A stretch of 64,000 nucleotides of DNA from Brachynemurus nebulosus (Eukaryota; Arthropoda; Insecta; Neuroptera; Myrmeleontidae): positions 39,297,437-39,361,436 of the forward strand of contig JAPWDM010000002.1 of the NCBI GenBank assembly GCA_035578155.1, written 5' to 3'. The notes under the pieces are model-generated. The model worked only from the letters and a program-made list of their open reading frames with translations, made no database searches and was not told where the DNA came from. Below are positions 44,830-56,945 of the stretch, piece after piece. The position numbers were made by a program, and so were the translations under genes. Within the stretch, counting starts at the first letter, position 1. Every line of letters starts with the position of its first letter.

Positions 44830-45030
44830 TTGATCCTTAAATATACAGCCTAACATATGAAAATTATGTCTTTTATTCAAGATTTTGTATGGACGGGTTT
44901 GATCCGAACAACCTAATACTTTATGACCTATTAAACAAGTAACAAATCGTAGCAATTTGAACGAAAGTTTATGTACAGTTTTCTGGTAATCATGAGTCAA
45001 ATTGTATGAAATACTTTTGTTTAGATAACA

Positions 45031-46580
45031 ATACCATTTATTGTGAAGTAAGGCGATATGTGTTAGCAGTTTTTTTGTCCAAATATCATTTTATTACCCT
45101 CAAATCCGTAAAAATCTTGAAAATATTCATTTTGTTTTTTAAAAGATAATATTTCGAAATGTGTAACTCCTACATAGAAAATAGCTAGAACCTTTTTTGT
45201 AGAGTATACTCTAGTCTATAACTTTCATAATAACTATAATTGGTCTCCGGTCAATAGAAGATGAGATATTTCGAAGAAATCTGTAATCGTTACCATTGGC
45301 CTTCGTAAAATTAATATAGTAATTAAACAAGCAATGATCGAAAATTTTAAAGTTGTAAACATTTTAATATAGGTTGTCAATAATACAATCGAAAGGGTTC
45401 CATCCACTGTCCCTGGGTTCCGAGGTTTTCAAATTTTATACACTATAGGTACTGTACTATAAAAACTGTTCCGACATATGATCGCGTTCCGGTATAGGGG
45501 CTTTTACGTTACTGTTAATAATATTTTTTTAAATTTTGTCATGTTCGTGAAAAGTAAAATCAGTAATTGCGAATTTTTAAACTTGTTCATTTTTAGTACT
45601 TACTCAGTATTCGAACATTGTTTTTATGGTTAAGAAAGCGTCACTTTTAAAACGTAGTTATTCAAAAAACTTCTGTTTTGATATCTACATTTTTCATATT
45701 TTTCGAATATTTCTATACATATTTCAGGAACGTTTTTTTTTCCAATAGAAACCCGGATAATTCACTCTAAGGCATGTAAGCATAAATGAATACAGGATCC
45801 GTCATTTCTCTGTGGCGGGACCCTGTGGCGAAAAAATTTTTTCTCCAAAAGATGAGGGAAAAAAAGCTCTTGTTTACTTTTTCCGGGCCCCTTTTCGGAA
45901 TCTACGGGTACTCGCGTCAAGCCCGAGTCCCAGGACTACAACCTCGGCTGCCTCCCCCCGTATGTTGATAGATTGCGCATTCTATAAAGTATTAGCGATA
46001 CATTTATCCGTGTTAATGGGTGTATGGGTGTTTGATTGAATTGAGAACATGTAAAACGGATTCATTAAACGCTTTTAATTGCTAATTATCTATGTATTTA
46101 TACTATGTAAATATTGGAATATATATATTTATGTAGGTATATAGTTTAGCTATATAGGTATTTAGTTTTGTTTGCATGTAGACTAGATGAAATTAAATGT
46201 TAATACGCCATATTAGTTGTTTATATTATGGTGACAGTCTTTGATTTGACAGATACCTGTGTTAACTAGCGGTTTAAAGTAGTACTAATACATCGTCTTG
46301 TATGTTTAATTGTGTTGAAAATTCTCAAAATGTGTCGGATCAAGATAGGAAATTAAATTATATAACAAATCTCTTGTAATTAATAGTTAATAAAATACTT
46401 TGTAAAATTACAACTTTTATTTAATTAATTTTGTGACATGTTTCAGTTGATATAATCATTATCAGATAAGATTCTGTACCTTTATAAAAATGGCCACAAG
46501 AAGCACATATAAAAAATTTCTTTTAAAATGGTACGCACTATATATTTCGATATCATTAAATAGAAAATTGTGAGTTTTAT
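45031..46580. other. Intronic stretch with a repeat end and a GC-rich patch
   Basis: 45462-45507 is the third copy of the 46-bp terminal repeat seen at 29478. 45800-45960 is GC-rich, with an open frame at 45786-45968 that matches nothing I know. No gene supported. Confidence 0.45.
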
Positions 46581-46642
46581 GTCTAGCCATATCAAGTTTT
46601 TTCATACCAAAAATCAATACTTGTCTTGTGGAAGTGTTATAT

Positions 46643-46695
46643 GTAATATTTATTTAATCCATGATCAGCCCGTTCATGGATTAAATAAATATTAC
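46643..46695. repeat. Perfect 22-bp stem hairpin, 9-nt loop
   Basis: The arm 46643-46664 (GTAATATTTATTTAATCC...) is matched exactly by 46674-46695. The loop is TCAGCCCGT. Size is like a small-RNA precursor stem, but the perfect short stem in a repeat-rich block is more likely a transposon end structure. Confidence 0.85.
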
Positions 46696-46701
46696 TTATA
46701 A

Positions 46702-48309
46702 GGGTTATTCCACGGTCACTCACGTTACATTTTACTCCAAAACTGAGACAAAACTACTAATTTTATACAAGAAGAATTGAAAAATAACAGTATATTTCTC
46801 ATTAAAACCTTTCTTTATTAACTAAGCAATGTTATTTAATAAAAAATAATATACGCAGGCTTATGAATATATTTAAAAAAGTGTCTTATTTTTCTGGTAA
46901 CTCACGTTACACAGGGAGACATGGTGAACGCAGTCATTTAGGTTGGGGTTGAATCTCTGTTCTATCAAACTACTGAAGATGATTTAAAAAATATACAAAG
47001 ATAAAATGAATTCTCTTTATTTAGTTCACATTAACAGAATAAGCATCTATATTAATAAAAAAATTTTAAAAATTCCAAGAAAAGTCACTCATGTTACACC
47101 ACTTTGGTCACTCATGTTACTTGTTTAAAGGTCCATATCATCCACATATATTACTTAAGAGAAATGCAAAAATACTTAAAATTAACTGATTAAATAATAT
47201 TTCACTGATAGTTATTACAACTGGGCACTTAAATTGGGTATTATTACGAAAATAAGTCATTTCCAACGTACACGAAAATACCACGAAATTTCGGTGTAAA
47301 AACGGAGGAAGTGGGGACAGGGAAATTTGGAATCCCTAAAAGACACACTCCGGATACTAACTCAATACATATACAAAATTTTAGCGTTGTAGGTTTATTT
47401 GGGGGCCTGTAAGCTTGACACAAACAACGAAAACGTTGACAAAACATGAAATTATGGCGTAAAAATGGTGGGGTTGAATGAGGGTTAAACATTGTAACCG
47501 CCCGAAAGCACACTCTACGTACCATATTTATCAAAATACAAAATTTCAACTCCCTAGGTTAATTTTGAGAGGCTATAGGCGTGTCAAACTCCACCAAAAT
47601 AGTTTTTCCGTTCTCTGTTACCTCCAAATCGCACTTGGAAGGGAAGTTTTGGCACAAATGCACAATGGCAGACATCGAAGTCGGTAATGCCATTCTACAG
47701 TACCCTAAAAATACATATTTTTATTGCAAAACATTTAATATAAAGTGTTCCAACATGTAACATGAGTGACCGGTCACTCACGTTACACATTTCAATTTCT
47801 TGTATAATATTCAATTTGAAACATAATGTCGTAAACAGCGGGTTTAAGCATCAGGCACTCCTGAACAAAGAAAGTAATATTACAAATGTCTAAATGAAGA
47901 AGTGTGTCAACCCTTATACTAAAAAATGTTCTTTTTGGTCACTCATGTTACAAAATTTTGAAACTATTTTTGCTGTCGATTTTTGTGGTGATATTGTTGA
48001 ATGATTCGGGTGTGCTTCACGTATAACAAAGGTGTATACATTTAATATTAAATGATATCATTGTTTTCTATATATTTCGCGAGAATTCACAGTTATGAAA
48101 AAATTATTTGCAACACTTTTCGTGAAGCAGTACATCAAATGCAGCAAGACAGTGAAAATTCCACTCTAATTGTCAAAAATCACAACTGATGTCTATAATT
48201 TCGGTGTTGCCAGATAGTAAGTTTTGTTTAGTCTATGCTCTATTTGACTTACTTTAAATAAACAACATTTAATTTTTTGCATTTATGTCGCATTTTCATG
48301 GAATAACCC
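46702..48309. mobile_element. TIR element with dispersed GTCACTCAYGTTAC motifs
   Basis: GGGTTATTCCACGG at left and the inverse of GGGTTATTCCATG at right. Motif GGTCACTCAYGTTAC or close variants at 46714, 46896, 47092, 47116, 47757 (inverted), 47772 and 47937. Two copies stand head to head at 47757-47786. The middle (47280-47640) contains minisatellite units related to 32722-33400. No ORF of recognisable function. Confidence 0.6.
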
Positions 48310-48319
48310 ATAACACTTC

Positions 48320-48553
48320 CAGTGGCGTAGTGAACATAACCGGCGCCCGGGGCACTACACTTTATTGGCGCCCCTGTAGAAAAAAAAATGTTGCTTTTTT
48401 CCTCACAAAACACAAATGACGAGCAAAAAAAAACCTCATACCTAATTTTTTTGCGCCCCCCAAGACTGCCGCCATTGGGCACATTTGGCGGCCCTCTGCG
48501 AGTGGCGCCCGGTGCATGATAGACCCCCTTGCACCCCCCTCGCTACGCCTCTG
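48320..48553. mobile_element. 234-bp hAT-type MITE
   Basis: CAGTGGCGTAG ... CTACGCCTCTG with perfect 8-bp flanks AACACTTC (48312-48319, 48554-48561). The interior is rich in GGCGCCC and shares GACGAGCAAAAAAAA with the MITE at 14062. Confidence 0.9.
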
Positions 48554-48600
48554 AACACTTCCACAAGACAAGTATTGATTTTTGGTATGAAAAACACAAT

Positions 48601-49614
48601 AGCCTAGTCGGTCTGGTTCAAAATGGCGGATCGCAAAACATTTTTAGCACGAGGCAATTTGTTTTTTGCAATTGATTTGTATACTTATAGGGAGTGTAAA
48701 ACCAAAATGGCGTCATCCTACAGGTTGTGCTAAAGGCGCCATCTTGGAAAACGTATTTTTACAAATATCTTGTGAACGACTGGGCGCACAAGAAAAGTAC
48801 AAGAAACATTTTTCATAGAAAATTAAATTCCCCAACTTTTTTATTTGAAACTTTTTTTCTAAAGTGATTATTTCAAAAATTATGACGCTTTAATAAAACC
48901 AATTTTTGGTTTTCGGTAAATAATTTAAAAACGATTAGCGTTACGTTGGTGAAGCTTATTATAAAAATTATAGAGCGTACAATTCTCTACAAATTTTGTT
49001 CTAAACATTTTTTTCCAAAGCTTTTAGTTTACGAGATATCATGTACGAAAGGCTTGAAAATGCGGCATTTTTATATCATAGAAACGTTTTTGATGAATAC
49101 ACACGAAGGTGTGTACGTACCTAGACTATACGTATGTTGATTTACCTTCGCCGCAAAAAAGCCGCATTTTCAAGCCTTTCATACATGATATCTCGTAAAC
49201 TAAAAGCTCTGGAAAAAATATTTAAAACAAAATTTGTAGAGAATTGTACGCTCTATAATTTTATAATAAGCTTAACCAACGTACCTCTAATCGTTTTTAA
49301 ATTATTTACCGAAAACCAAAAATTGATTTTATTAAAGCGTCATAATTTTTGAAGTAATTACTTTAGAAAAAAAGTTTCAAATAAAAAAGTTGGGAAATTC
49401 AATTTTCTATAAAAAATGTTTCTTGTACTTTTCTTGTGAGGCCAGCCGTTCATTAGATATTTGGAAAAACACGTTTTCCAAGATGGCGGCTTTAGCACAA
49501 CCTGTAGGATGACGCCATTTTGGTTTTGGACTCCCTATAAATATATAAATCAATTGCAAAAAAAAAATTAGATCGTGCTAAAAATGCAATTCCGAAAACT
49601 CTACCGACTAGGCT
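48601..49614. repeat. Large palindrome, arms of about 460 bp
   Basis: The left arm 48601-49066 (from TAGCCTAGTCGGT) is matched in reverse by 49161-49614 (to ACCGACTAGGCTA), about 90 percent by eye. The spacer is 94 bp. It is flanked by a direct repeat, CAAGACAAGTATTGATTTTT... (48563 onward and 49616 onward, about 31 bp). No protein recognised; ORFs in the two arms mirror each other. Confidence 0.88.
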
Positions 49615-49663
49615 ACAAGACAAGTATTGATTTTTGGTATGAAAAAACTTGATATGGCTAGAC

Positions 49664-51220
49664 GGCTGATGACGAATTGCAGCCCGCGGTTGAAAAAGGT
49701 CCACCTGACCCTAAAGTTGTAAAAACAGGTAAAAAGGGAAACACACGAATTGCAGCTCGCGGTCAGTATTTTATTGCTCTATTGCTTTTGAAGGGTAGTT
49801 GATAGTAATTTTCAAAAATAATTTTTTCTAAAATCATTTATATTTTTGTTTTATTCAAGTTTTATCTGACCAATTTATTGTATTTTAATAAAAAAAAAAT
49901 CGCCAAGTACATATTCAATCTACATTAAGTTAGAGTTCCGTAGTCAGTAATTTCTTAAATTTTTTTTTATTATTTTTAATTTTAAATATCTTGAAAATTT
50001 TATCGGGAAAACAGTTTAATTTCATTTTTCTTTGAATCTGGAACTCTAATTTGCTATTTTGGTCTAGTTTCATGTAGTTTACGATTATCAAGACAGGGCT
50101 ATTTATGTAGACAATTTCCATAAATGGTTGAACAAAAAACATTTTATGTAGCATTATTAACAAATTAATTAGGTAAAAGTGTAAATATGTTATCATTTTA
50201 TCATTATCATTTTATCATTTTTTTTTAGTCTCATTTTAAATGTGAGTGTAGTAGTCAAATGTATAATGAAAGCATTTCCCTTCACATTTTATCCAGGCTT
50301 AGGACTGGCAACAAAACAAACTGCTTGTTGGCATGTTTAAAAATGCGGAAATTGTTCCTTGTCATATGTATATAATATTTAACAAATTTTATGATATAAA
50401 TAAAAAATGCAGTACGAGTTGTACTTTGTCATATATCCTTATTATAATTCTTAATTTTAATATAAATACAAAAATTTATTGGGAAATTAATTTTCCAAAA
50501 TTATTATTATTTTTAAACATTATTGACATTAATTAGATACTGCTAAAAATTCACAACGGTATTTAATCAGGGTTTTCGTTCGTTAGCTGTTCGTTATTCA
50601 TGAACGTTATTTAATTCTAATTACGTAGAGTGGACGAGAAAGTCTTTTTTCTTATTTTTGAATTTTTTTCAATTTTCAAGCTTTTTTGTATTTTTAGACT
50701 TTTCGATTTATTGTTTTTTACTTTCTTCCGTTTACTTTACCTTTTTTCTTACCTTTATTTTATTATTCAGTTCTTCAAATTATTTCCATGAAACTCAGTA
50801 AGGCAGTATCTGCTGTAATATAATTCATATGTATTAGAACTACAAATAGAAATAAAATCTGTTCGAATTGCACATTTTTGTGAAGAACATTTCTTCTTTC
50901 TTCTGGGTGGCTTTACGACAAAATATGTGCGATTTTGTTGAATAATTAAAATAGGGAAGGCGGCAAAAAACTTCACTTTGAAGCTCAGTATTTCGCAAGT
51001 GAGGTTTAAAGCACAAGGAACCTTAACTTCATTCTAAGAACCCTTTCTAACGATATCTCACACGAGATACGTTGGTAAGTGAGAAAAATTTTCATCGTCA
51101 TTTTCCAATACGGGAAAGTACCTCAAAAAATTAGGAACAATTTTTTTCTACTTTATCTTAAAAGAACTTGATACTTGTAGCATGTAGAAAGATATAGTCA
51201 TTAAGGGGACAACGTCGGAT
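49664..51220. other. Intronic stretch, no feature recognised
   Basis: A+T-rich without a supported gene or element boundary. Confidence 0.5.
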
Positions 51221-51483
51221 TTGTTTTACATGGTACACCACCCTGGCGGGCATAATACCGTGGCCACCATTAGGCGGGGATTGGGATATGCCCAGTCAGC
51301 GTGCGCAAGACTAGAAAACTAGCCCTGAGCTCCCAGTTTACTTTGGGGGTTTGGGCCCTTCCCCACCATTGGGCAGGCCGCGTGTTATCTAATACACTTC
51401 TAACTGAGCAGGTTAACACCTGAGCTGGACGCAGCTCACCCGTCGAAGTTCACAATCATGAATCTCTCGCCCGCGAACTTGGG
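51221..51483. repeat. GC-rich repeat remnant, left part
   Basis: Contrasts with its surroundings (CCACCCTGGCGGGCATAATA; GCAGGCCGCGTG). The sequence continues at 53336 after the inserted hAT-like element. Possibly a LINE or SINE fragment; I cannot name the family. Confidence 0.45.
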
Positions 51484-51944
51484 CTATCAACTAGTGATGG
51501 GCATAATCGAATGAAAATTAATCGATCATTCGATTATTAAAATATCTCGAGATATCTCGAGATATAATAAAATCATTCGATTATTTTTCATTCGAATGAT
51601 TTTAAAAAATATCTCGAGATATTGAATCATTCGATTATTTTTCAATCAAACAGTATTAAAAATATCTCGAGATAAAACAAATTCGATTCTTTTAAGTGAT
51701 CCTACAAAATATCAGGTAATAATTATTTAGTGAGTCGTCAGTCGTCATATCTACTGAAAATAGACAACAGTTTAAATAAAAAAAAAGGTTTTATGATAAC
51801 TATGATTGGCGATATTTTGCATAAGATGAATAGCACAACCTAGCAGGGGTGCTCCCTTATTGATACGTTAATGGTCATGAGCGCTGTATGTGCACCGTCA
51901 AGTAAAACCTAACTAACTATGATACAACGCTGTACTACGTCAAC

Positions 51945-52047
<103 letters not shown>

Positions 52048-52092
52048 GTATTAGTTGTCAAAATACTGTGCTAGTGGGGTGTTTCGTCATTA

Positions 52093-52771
52093 GGGGCTGT
52101 CCATTAATCACGTGAGGCTTGAAAGGGGGGGGGGGGTCCCATAAAAAATCACGAAATATTACAAGGGGGAGGGGGGGTAAAGTAATATATCACGTGTATT
52201 TATTTTCTCGGCAAGTGCGCGATACTCAACCGAAAAGCGGCGTTACATGTATTTATTTTTTCGTCAAACGCGTACAAAATCGAAAACGGCTTGGAGAGAG
52301 TGCGCGAAAATGATGACGCCGAGTGGCTTGATGAAACCGATGTTGATCTTCAACAAAGCACTGTGCCAACAACTGATTTGCAAGATGCTTATTCAGTTAT
52401 TGGTGTTGAAGAAAGTCTTGCTAATCCGTGGTCCGAAAATACTGTACATTAAGTAATGTTCATGTATTAGTACAAAAAAGTTTTTCGCATTTCTATTATT
52501 TTTATGTCAATAAAAAAAAAAAAAAAAAAAATTGCAACCTTTCTGTCTACCTCTGAACGTTATTATAGTAGTGTTTAATTTTCTATAATAAAATTAGATG
52601 ATACTTATACCAGTATTTTATAAATATTAAAAAAAAATTAGATTCTTTGCAGCTACGAAAAAATACACGTGATATAGAGGGGGGTAGCCTTAAACCTCAC
52701 CATGTATCACCAAGGGGGAGGGGGGGTCAAAAAATGCAAAAAAAAACATCACGTGATTAATGGACGGCCCC
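52093..52771. mobile_element. PIF/Harbinger-like non-autonomous element
   Basis: GGGGCTGTCCATTAATCACG at left and its near inverse (CGTGATTAATGGACGGCCCC) at right, flanked by TTA (52090-52092, 52772-52774). A 3-bp TWA duplication with G-rich termini is the PIF/Harbinger signature. Poly-G and poly-C subterminal tracts. Sequence coding for a protein C-terminus is retained inside. Copy 1 of the host repeat gives the empty site. Confidence 0.8.
52263..52452 (+). pseudogene. C-terminal coding remnant in the PIF-like element
   Basis: One frame reads ENGLERVRENDDAEWLDETD and continues with Asp/Glu-rich sequence to a TAA at 52450-52452, followed by a poly-A-rich tract. The composition is that of a real acidic C-terminus. 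It is in a different frame from the longer ORFs across it, which are shadows. I infer it is what an internal deletion left of an element-encoded protein. Confidence 0.45.
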
Positions 52772-53335
52772 TTATAGATTATGAACGTCAACGTGTTAAA
52801 GTGCTGACTATTAAAATGGAAAAACCGATAATACTGTAATTAGTAATGGTCACAGAATAGGTATAATGGTTTAATCTCTAATGGACATTAATATTATAAA
52901 AAATAGATTTTTGAAGATAACATGATAAACCACCTAAAAACAAAATAACTGAAAGGTGGATTATGGTTGTATGGTTCATACAAGTAAATAATATTGTATT
53001 ATAGGTTTGAATTTGAAAATAAAAATGACAATAAAAGGATTCCGAAAAATTACAAAATCGAAATTTAATTTTTTATCGCATCTCAATAACTAAATAATAT
53101 AATCGATAAATAATTGATAATAATAATCGAATGAAACATAGTCGATAAAAATAATCGAATGAAAATAATCGACAAAAATAATCGGATGAAAATAATCGAT
53201 AAAAATAATCGAATGAAAATAATCGATAAAATAATCGAATGAAAATAATCGAATGATTAATCGATTATTAAAATCACTCGATTAAAAATAATCGATTATT
53301 GAAATCATTCGATTATTCCCATCACTACTATCAAC

Positions 53336-53460
53336 CACTATCCTCACGAAACCAACCTCAATGACAGAGGCGAGCACAAGGCCCACACCTCTCATATTTA
53401 ACAGTAGGGCTCTAGTGGGCCCTAGGCATTATGGGGACAGCCAGACATGACGAAATTATG
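53336..53460. repeat. GC-rich repeat remnant, right part
   Basis: Continuation of 51221-51483 beyond the hAT-like insertion: GACAGAGGCGAGCACAAGGC ... GGGCCCTAGGCATTATGGGG. Confidence 0.45.
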
Positions 53461-56309
53461 TGTTGCGAGACTTTTTCTTCGGAATTCGAAAGCTTTTGCT
53501 GTAGAAGCAAACGATAAATGAGCACCAGAGTATTAGTATCATATTATTGACTGTAATGGTTCAATTTATTTAATCGACTTGCATGCCATGCAGGAGGTCT
53601 GAGCAGTTAGTATCAACTGTTCTAATATATAAATTGACATCACGTTCTGTTATCTCCATGAATTAATGGATTACTGTACGTATTACTGTTGTGTATTTGA
53701 AATATGACAAATTAAATTAATTTAAAAGTAGCGATATCATTTTCAGTAATTGTTAAACATTTGTCAACAGTGTGCTGTGTATTATACATACATATAGTTC
53801 CATGTTCAGTCAAAATGATGTATAACATACACTGAACACTTCTTTTAATGAAAAGCAGTGTTTGTTATGGTAATAGTAGCTTTTTAACGATGAAAAACCC
53901 ATTTTCCTCAGAGACGATTTTAGGATTTTTATTTTGGGTAGACCCAAATTTTTCTGTATTTGTAAACATGTAACTTATATGTATAATTTTTCTTGAAGCT
54001 ATACATTTTTTATCACATAACTTTAAACTGAAAAAAACATAGTTTTTAGCAACATTTACAAGCCATTTCAGGTAATCGTATACCACTTACGAGGGCGCTA
54101 TATTATAATATTGAACTTCATTTAAGTATTTAGCTAGACCTGAGCAACATAGGGAAATGAAGCACAATAAATTATTATGTTAAATAAATGTAAGTCTCAG
54201 CTACATGAAAATTTTAAATATGATAAAAGGAAAAGCTTAACGGTGGAGTTCACGCCAGAAACGGCTAATAAACTAATTTTTTTCGAATCTCATTTTTTGT
54301 TTTTATTTCGTTCTGTGGTTCTTTACAAACATGGTGATATATAAAACATGGCCAAAAGTTCTTTTTTTTTCAAGTAGAAAAATATTTATTTGCGAGCCGC
54401 TGCACAGCCAAGTTGCTGCTCCTTTGCAGATAACGCTCTCTCCCCCTCGCGATTTGATCAGTAATATTTAGTTTTGGTGTGTGCACGAGTTATAGTATGC
54501 ACTGAGATAATGTTCTTTTATTTGTATACCTTTGTAGACGTTTTAATAAACAGTGAGTAAACCGCTTCTTTTGTTATTATTTTTGTTTTTTACCGTTTCC
54601 CGAAACTTGTGTTTTTCCCGACAAGGAAAATCATATCTCAAGTTCTAGAAAAGATAGAGACTTAATTCTTTTAAATTTTGTTCATAAACATATTGCGCAT
54701 AAAGTGGAGTATGCTTTTTCCATTTGAACAATTGGAACTATTTTTAAACATTTTTTTTAATAAAAATTTGGGTTTTATAATTTTTAGAACTTTGGCATTA
54801 CAATTTTATAATTAATTTTTAAAATTACCTGAAACCCATACTCAGCTTTATGGACAGGTCCTTTAGGAATAAAATAATGAAAAAATATTTAAAAAATATT
54901 CATTACTTTTTGAGATACGCCGTTCCTTGTAAACGCTTAAAAACTTGTGAAAAAGGCCCCCCCCCCTACAGAGAAGAGTAATGAATTTTTCAAAAACAAA
55001 ATTTTCTATTTGAAACCATCCCTAATTTGAAAAAAATTTCAACAAGCAAAATAATCATAAATAAAAAAGTTGTTTTTTTATTTGAACTCCTCCCTTAAGT
55101 AACTAAAGTAACTAAATAGTACATAGGCAATTTTTTATAAAATGGGAACAAATGATAGGTAATATTGTTACCAAAAACACAAAACTATCAGAAATCTAGA
55201 ATTAAGCAAAGTACGTATAAAAATTTTTTTCTGCTCCTATTGAAGAACTCAATACCTTTCGACCAATGAAATTACCGTATTAACCATTATTCAATGGGCT
55301 TGCGATTGTTTTGTGCATAATATATCTATTAAGTTTTAATTTCATATATGTTATGTAGTAACGTGTAAATAAACAAAACATTATGAATTTTATTTTGATC
55401 GTATCCATAGATACAAATACAAACATTTAATGGAACTAGAGAAAGATCAAAAATTTTATTCTTTTGATTTAAAATTTATATTCAATTTTATTTAAATCAA
55501 AAAGAAAAAAAAATTCGTAGAAAAAGTATAGTATTCTACTCGCTTGCAATGGCTATTACTCACTCAGATGCATTACGACACTCGCCTCGTAAACTCGGCT
55601 CGTGCTGCAATTTCATATTCGTGAGTAATAGCTATCATTACCCGCTCATTGAATAATATACTATTTATGATTATGGCATTTGGACTTGATTTCGAGCTGA
55701 GTTTATAATTTAAAGACGGTTGTATTTAAGTTTATCATAAATTACAATTAAGTTTGAAAAATTTATTTCACTCAAAAAGTGCTATACACATATGAAGTTT
55801 CCACTGTAGTACTTTTTCACTGATCACAACTTCACAACATATAAAATAATATTGTGTAGTTTAAAAGATAAAATAGCTGGTGGTGTAGGGTACATCCAGA
55901 ACGATAACTGTATATTTATTTAGGTCAATTTTTATTGATTTTCATTTTTAATCCTTTCAGTGAAACATTTTGAACTCCTGTCTTGCTTTATCGAACCTGT
56001 GTGTTCAATTATTGATATTCGTAGTATTAACCCATACAATAATGTTTTTATACACAAAAAAAAAAATAATAATAACAAAATAACCAATGTATTGTAATAA
56101 ACAATTGGTTTTAACAACATTTGCACTTGTAACAACAACACCATGGCCATGGTAGAGATGCCGGGAAGTGGAGTACATTTTTTAATTTTTATTCTGTATT
56201 GTTAATATTTTAATCCCATTGCTGAAATAATTATGAATTTTTGATGACAGTTTTAGAATTACTATAACGTAGAATGATTTAAAAACTTCTGTGTTCAGCT
56301 TCGTAAGTG
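53461..56309. other. Intronic stretch, little recognised
   Basis: Mainly A+T-rich. A GC-richer patch at 54390-54460 (GCTGCACAGCCAAG; CTCTCTCCCCCTCGCG) has no coding family I can name. No SH3- or SH2-like exon found. Confidence 0.4.
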
Positions 56310-56313
56310 TTAA

Positions 56314-56945
56314 GCGGCCCCTACACGCTTAATAATATTGTGCAATCAATTTGTGCAATTTATTGAACTCTTCTACAGACAGTTCAGTAATTTGTAAAAA
56401 AAATTGTACAATAATTTAAATACAAATATTGTGCAATAATTCAATTGTTGTATTTAGCATTCAAAATGTTGAGTGATAAGCGGCCCCTACACGCTCAATA
56501 ATATTGTGCAATCAACTTGTGCAATTTATTGAACTTCCCTCCAGACAGTTCAATAATTTGTAAAAGAAATTTGTACAATAAATTGAATGTAGGAATTATA
56601 CAATAATTCAATTGTTGTTTAATTTTAAATATTAAGTGATAAAGATGTTGCGAAGCAGTAAATAATTACTCTTTCAAATTAATAAGGCAAACTGATTCAA
56701 TGAATTGCCATCAAATATGGCATTACAAAACAACTAATAAATTGAAACTTAAAAAAATAGTCATATTGCGCAATAATATTTGCAAAGCCTACAGACGTTA
56801 CAATATTCATTCGTTGCACAATATATTTCAAACTGTTTTTGATCTGCAGAATATATTGTACAATCCTTCAATATAACTTACAGACGATCAATAATATTAT
56901 GCCACCTCAGATTTTGTGCAATATTATTGAGCGTGTAGGGGCCGC
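56314..56945. mobile_element. TIR element flanked by TTAA, with duplicated left end
   Basis: GCGGCCCCTACACGCTTAAT at left and the inverse of GCGGCCCCTACACGCTCAAT at right. TTAA on both sides (56310-56313, 56946-56949). The left end is present twice in tandem (56314 and 56480; unit about 166 bp), with ATAATATTGTGCAATCAA motifs throughout. A TTAA target suggests piggyBac-type, but the termini lack the usual CCC start, so classification is open. Confidence 0.65.

Larger units (their letters stand above)
44063..44916. mobile_element. Mariner-derived palindromic element
   Basis: TTAGGTTGTTCGGATCAAAC at left and its inverse at right, with TA on both sides (44061-44062, 44917-44918). The inversion is not a normal short mariner TIR: 44063-44392 mirrors 44588-44916 at about 95 percent, so both halves carry the 3' end of the transposase gene. 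The centre (44393-44587) is single-copy transposase sequence. Confidence 0.88.
43676..45030. repeat. 187-bp tandem array, third unit split by mariner
   Basis: GGCTACTATAC starts units at 43676, 43863 and 44050, exactly 187 bp apart. The third unit is broken at TA by the mariner-derived element (44063-44916) and resumes CTTTATGACCTATTAAACAA at 44919. Units carry GACCGAAAGTTTATGTACAG and TAGTAATAAAAACAATTATC. Confidence 0.9.
46581..49663. mobile_element. Composite inverted-repeat element, 49-bp exact TIRs
   Basis: 46581-46629 and 49615-49663 are exact reverse complements (GTCTAGCCATATCAAG ... ). Between them lie a 22-bp hairpin, a TIR element with GTCACTCAYGTTAC repeats, a hAT MITE and a large palindrome. 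Whether the outer repeats delimit one transposon or result from local duplication is unclear. No target duplication found. Confidence 0.5.

Noticed and set aside
45786..46039. GC-rich overlapping ORFs resembling an exon
   Set aside because: No kinase, SH2 or SH3 motif, no good splice-site pair around them, and the composition fits a GC-rich repeat remnant.
48362..48571. Minus-strand ORFs at the 48.3-kb MITE
   Set aside because: They run across a hAT MITE with a clear 8-bp duplication; coding appearance comes from its GGCGCCC blocks.
49134..49352. ORF within the palindrome arm
   Set aside because: Mirrored by the opposite arm (48946-49140) and lacking any family signature; not a gene.
54390..54460. 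GC-rich patch considered as a downstream kinase exon
   Set aside because: Translations give no SH3-like ALYDY or similar motif and no clean acceptor/donor pair.
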